This document shows positions 61,921-64,000 of a DNA stretch of 64,000 nucleotides, one piece after another. The stretch is from Nageia nagi (taxonomy: Eukaryota; Pinophyta): assembly GCA_050084985.1 (NCBI GenBank), contig JBITNC010000001.1, positions 183,210,001 through 183,274,000 on the forward strand. The letters run 5' to 3'. Below the pieces are notes generated by a model. That model saw only the letters and a list, made by a program, of their open reading frames with translations. It searched no databases and was not told where the DNA came from. The position numbers and the translations under genes are program-made. Position 1 is the stretch's first letter. Each line of letters begins with the position of its first letter.

Positions 61921-62330
61921 GTCAGCTTATCATGCTTCTTGGTGGAGTATCAGCTTCATCAGTTTATCATTGTTTTGCAGAGTTCAGTTCTCATGCAACT
62001 AGAGTACACCTCTTGATGCGAGGGCTCAATTATGTAGAACTTAGCTCTCATACATTAGCTTATCATGATTCTACAGAGTTCGGTTCCTATGCAACTGGAG
62101 TACGCCTCTTGATGCGAGGGCTCAGTTATGTAGAACTTAGCTCTCATACATCAGCTTATCATTATTCTATGGAGTTCGGTTCTTATGCAACTTGGTGCAA
62201 AGAGTTGTGTGGAACTTAGCTCTCATATATCAGCTTATCATTGTTTTACGGAGTTCAGTTCTCATGCAACTAGAGTACACCTCTTAGTGCGAAGGCTCAG
62301 TTGTGTAGAACTTAGCTCTCTCCTATGTGT
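61921..62330. repeat. Tandem array 3: about four units of 96 bp
   Basis: agttc.gttc..atgcaact recurs at 61981, 62077 and 62173 (96-bp steps) and at 62252 (79 bp, internally shortened). The units keep the agcttatcat core of array 2. Confidence 0.9.
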
Positions 62331-62830
62331 GGTTACTATTATCATGTGTTGTTATGTGTGTTGTCATGTGTTGTCATGTCTTGTCTTGTGAGTTGGTCAT
62401 GTGTGTTATCATGTCTTGTCATGTGTGTTGTCATGTGTTGTCATGTTTTGTCTTGTGATGTGGTCTTGTCAAGTTATCATTCGGTCGACATGTGTGGTCA
62501 AGTTGTTTGTCCGGTCATTGTCATGTGTATTGTCAAGTTTGTTATCTTGGGTCATCAGCATTGCAGCAAGATTATCAGCTTATCAGATTATCAGACATAT
62601 CAAGCTATCACCTTCTACAACAAAACGCAAGGGGCAAGCATGCCCAAGGTAAATATCAAAAGGGAGTTTTCTTAACCTATAAGCTTTATCATGATGTTGT
62701 TTAAGTTTGGAATGGTTAGTGTTTATCATTGCTTATCAAAATTGCTTGCTATAATGTTATGTTTTTACTTTGAATGCAAAATCTCAACTCACCTCATGCT
62801 TCTTTCGATTTTACATCCAAAGTGGGGCAT
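62331..62830. other. TG-rich low-complexity DNA and end of the 3' UTR of G
   Basis: Until about 62,470 the sequence is made of catgtgttgt and catgtcttgt type words, a degenerate short repeat. The rest is unique, with several ttatcag words. No gene. Confidence 0.75.
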
Positions 62831-62831
62831 C
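62819..62831 (+). promoter_or_regulatory. Polypurine tract of element G
   Basis: aaagtggggcatc touches the 3' LTR at 62832. Confidence 0.88.
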
Positions 62832-63685
62832 TGTTAACACATAAAAATGATTTTATGCTTTTAAATCAATAAATTAATGAAATATGCTTAGCCTAACTAT
62901 ATGTCTTGAATGGATTAAGGTGATAATGTCAATATTTGGCTTGAATATGAATATTGTATGAGTTATCTTGAATATTGCATGGTTTATCTTGAATATTGTA
63001 TGAATTATCTTGTTTATTGATGTGTTTATCTTAAATCTTGTAAATTAACCTTATTTATGTGGATGCACGCCGACCTATGGGCGGTATTATCTATTATCTA
63101 TATAAATAAGGGATCTAATAGTAAGTCCACAACAACAAGGATACACATGATCCCGCGTATGGTCTTGTAAGTGGCTACCCCTTAAGGTATCTCTTGGTAC
63201 CGCCTACAAGGCTATGGTTTGTGTGCTTCCTTACGTGAGCTCTCCTGACATATGCAATCAATTCTGATATTACACTGCAATCTGAGATATCTATACTGAA
63301 GATCTGGACCTAATCGAGAGGTCAAAGCTACCGAATTAGGGCCACCGGTGCTCCTTTGTGAATGGAAGAACACCGCTGGTGCTCTAATATTACTGAAATG
63401 GACCACTTGCGGTCCTCTTTTCACGTCCTTGCAGGTCACGGCATTGTGGAAAAGGTAGCTTATCGTCACTACATCGCCAACATCTACATCTTTCGTTGTC
63501 AGGTACATTTCGTGAGGTAAGTACATGAATCATAGTCTTGGTTGGTACAAGTACACTGCTGAATTGGTTATGTTGTTTATTGATATCTAGAATAAATCGC
63601 TATCCATAGCTAGTATACAGATAATATTGAGTTTGTAGATATTTCTCTATTTGTTTATTTGCAAATTCAATTTTATTTGTAAGCA
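62832..63685 (+). repeat. 3' LTR of element G
   Basis: 854 bp, from tgttaacacataaaaatg to ttatttgtaagca. Followed by ccaaa, the second target-site copy. Confidence 0.97.
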
Positions 63686-63806
63686 CCAAATTTTGCACAC
63701 TTTGCAATTTTTAATGCAATTTTTTTTCTTATGTCATTTTGATATTTTTTTATGACAAAGGAAAAAGGGGAGAAATTGCATTAAATATGCACTTTGTTAA
63801 AATAAA
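63686..63806. other. Right flank of element G
   Basis: AT-rich, no gene. Begins with the TSD ccaaa. Confidence 0.6.
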
Positions 63807-64000
63807 AATTTGTTGTGGATGTGCATAATATTTATAGTGAAAATTTAGGTAAAAATTTCTTTCAAACTATGATATGGACTATCCTTATTGGTTGCAATGC
63901 TATGCAAATTTGTTGTGGATGTGCATAGTATTTAAAGTAAAAAATTAGGTAAAAAATTCTTCTAAACTATGATATGCACTATCCTTATTGGTTGCAATAC
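63807..64000. repeat. Tandem duplication with 100-bp period at the window edge
   Basis: aaatttgttgtggatgtgca at 63806-63825 recurs exactly 100 bp later, and both copies run to ccttattggttgcaat. The second copy reaches the window end, so more units may follow. Confidence 0.88.

Larger units (their letters stand above)
55853..63685 (+). mobile_element. Element G: LTR element with gag and an antisense PMD gene
   Basis: A 7.8-kb element with LTRs of 875 and 854 bp, TG...CA ends and perfect target-site copies ccaaa (55848-55852 and 63686-63690). A primer-site region follows the 5' LTR, and a purine tract aaagtggggcatc precedes the 3' LTR. The plus strand encodes Gag only. The minus strand carries a three-exon PMD gene. 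A 3' UTR with tandem arrays lies between that gene and the 3' LTR. There is no protease, RT, RNase H or integrase, so it depended on a helper. It is GC-richer and less decayed than its surroundings and so is probably the youngest insertion here. Confidence 0.95.

Noticed and set aside
61902-62704. Several overlapping plus-strand frames in the tandem arrays
   Set aside because: They follow the repeat units, overlap in different frames and show no domain. Repeat arrays with unit lengths divisible by three (96) stay open by chance.

Overview
The window looks like a stretch of a large, repeat-rich land-plant genome. I found no host gene, tRNA, rRNA or CRISPR array. The plant assignment rests on LTR retrotransposons of plant type: Ty3/gypsy Tat-lineage elements with a second (archaeal-type) RNase H, a chromodomain Ty3/gypsy element, initiator-Met primer sites, and antisense genes encoding a plant mobile domain (PMD). 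A gymnosperm or other giant plant genome would fit, but the sequence alone does not settle this. Most of the window is AT-rich and CpG-poor. The exception is a younger, more GC-rich element at 55.9-63.7 kb.

Layout. Positions 1-3517 are decayed retroelement sequence. From 3518 to about 51,858 there is a nested stack that can be resolved by LTR pairs and target-site duplications (TSDs). Element C (+, Tat type) starts at 3518. It carries a 412-bp solo LTR (7273-7684, TSD aagta) in its gag and a 100-N assembly gap in its reverse transcriptase. C is split by element A (-, 13426-48808, TSD gaatt/gaact). A is split by element B (-, 15975-46049, TSD gatag/aatag), a close relative of C. B in turn contains element E (+, chromovirus, 19519-25936, TSD tcaat/tcaac) and element D (-, gag-pro only, 27788-32449, TSD tagat). 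Because B and C are paralogues, each shows the empty site of insertions in the other. After 51,858 come a Tat-like gag-pro remnant (F), a partial LTR (H), an unassigned stretch, and element G (+, 55853-63685, TSD ccaaa).

Gene content. B and C have the order gag, protease, RT, RNase H, archaeal-type RNase H, integrase. Downstream of pol, on the sense strand, lies a further unrecognised ORF (ORF3) in the position where envelope-like genes sit. It seems to be split by an intron and is conserved between the two copies. B also carries an antisense PMD gene near its 3' end, and E has jumped into that gene. Element G has only gag on the sense strand. On the opposite strand it has a nearly complete three-exon PMD gene with its own TATA box, good splice sites, an acidic tail and a coiled-coil end. 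The 3' untranslated region of G holds three consecutive tandem arrays, and short palindrome clusters with about 30-bp spacing recur in its LTRs, introns and UTRs.

Decay. Every coding region is broken. In G, ten of eleven internal stops are TAG where a CAG (Gln) codon is expected, and the LTR pair differs by about 22 substitutions, all transitions. This points to deamination of methylated cytosine in CG and CHG contexts. The most interesting material is the antisense PMD gene of G, its parallel in B, ORF3 of B/C, and the palindrome clusters of G.
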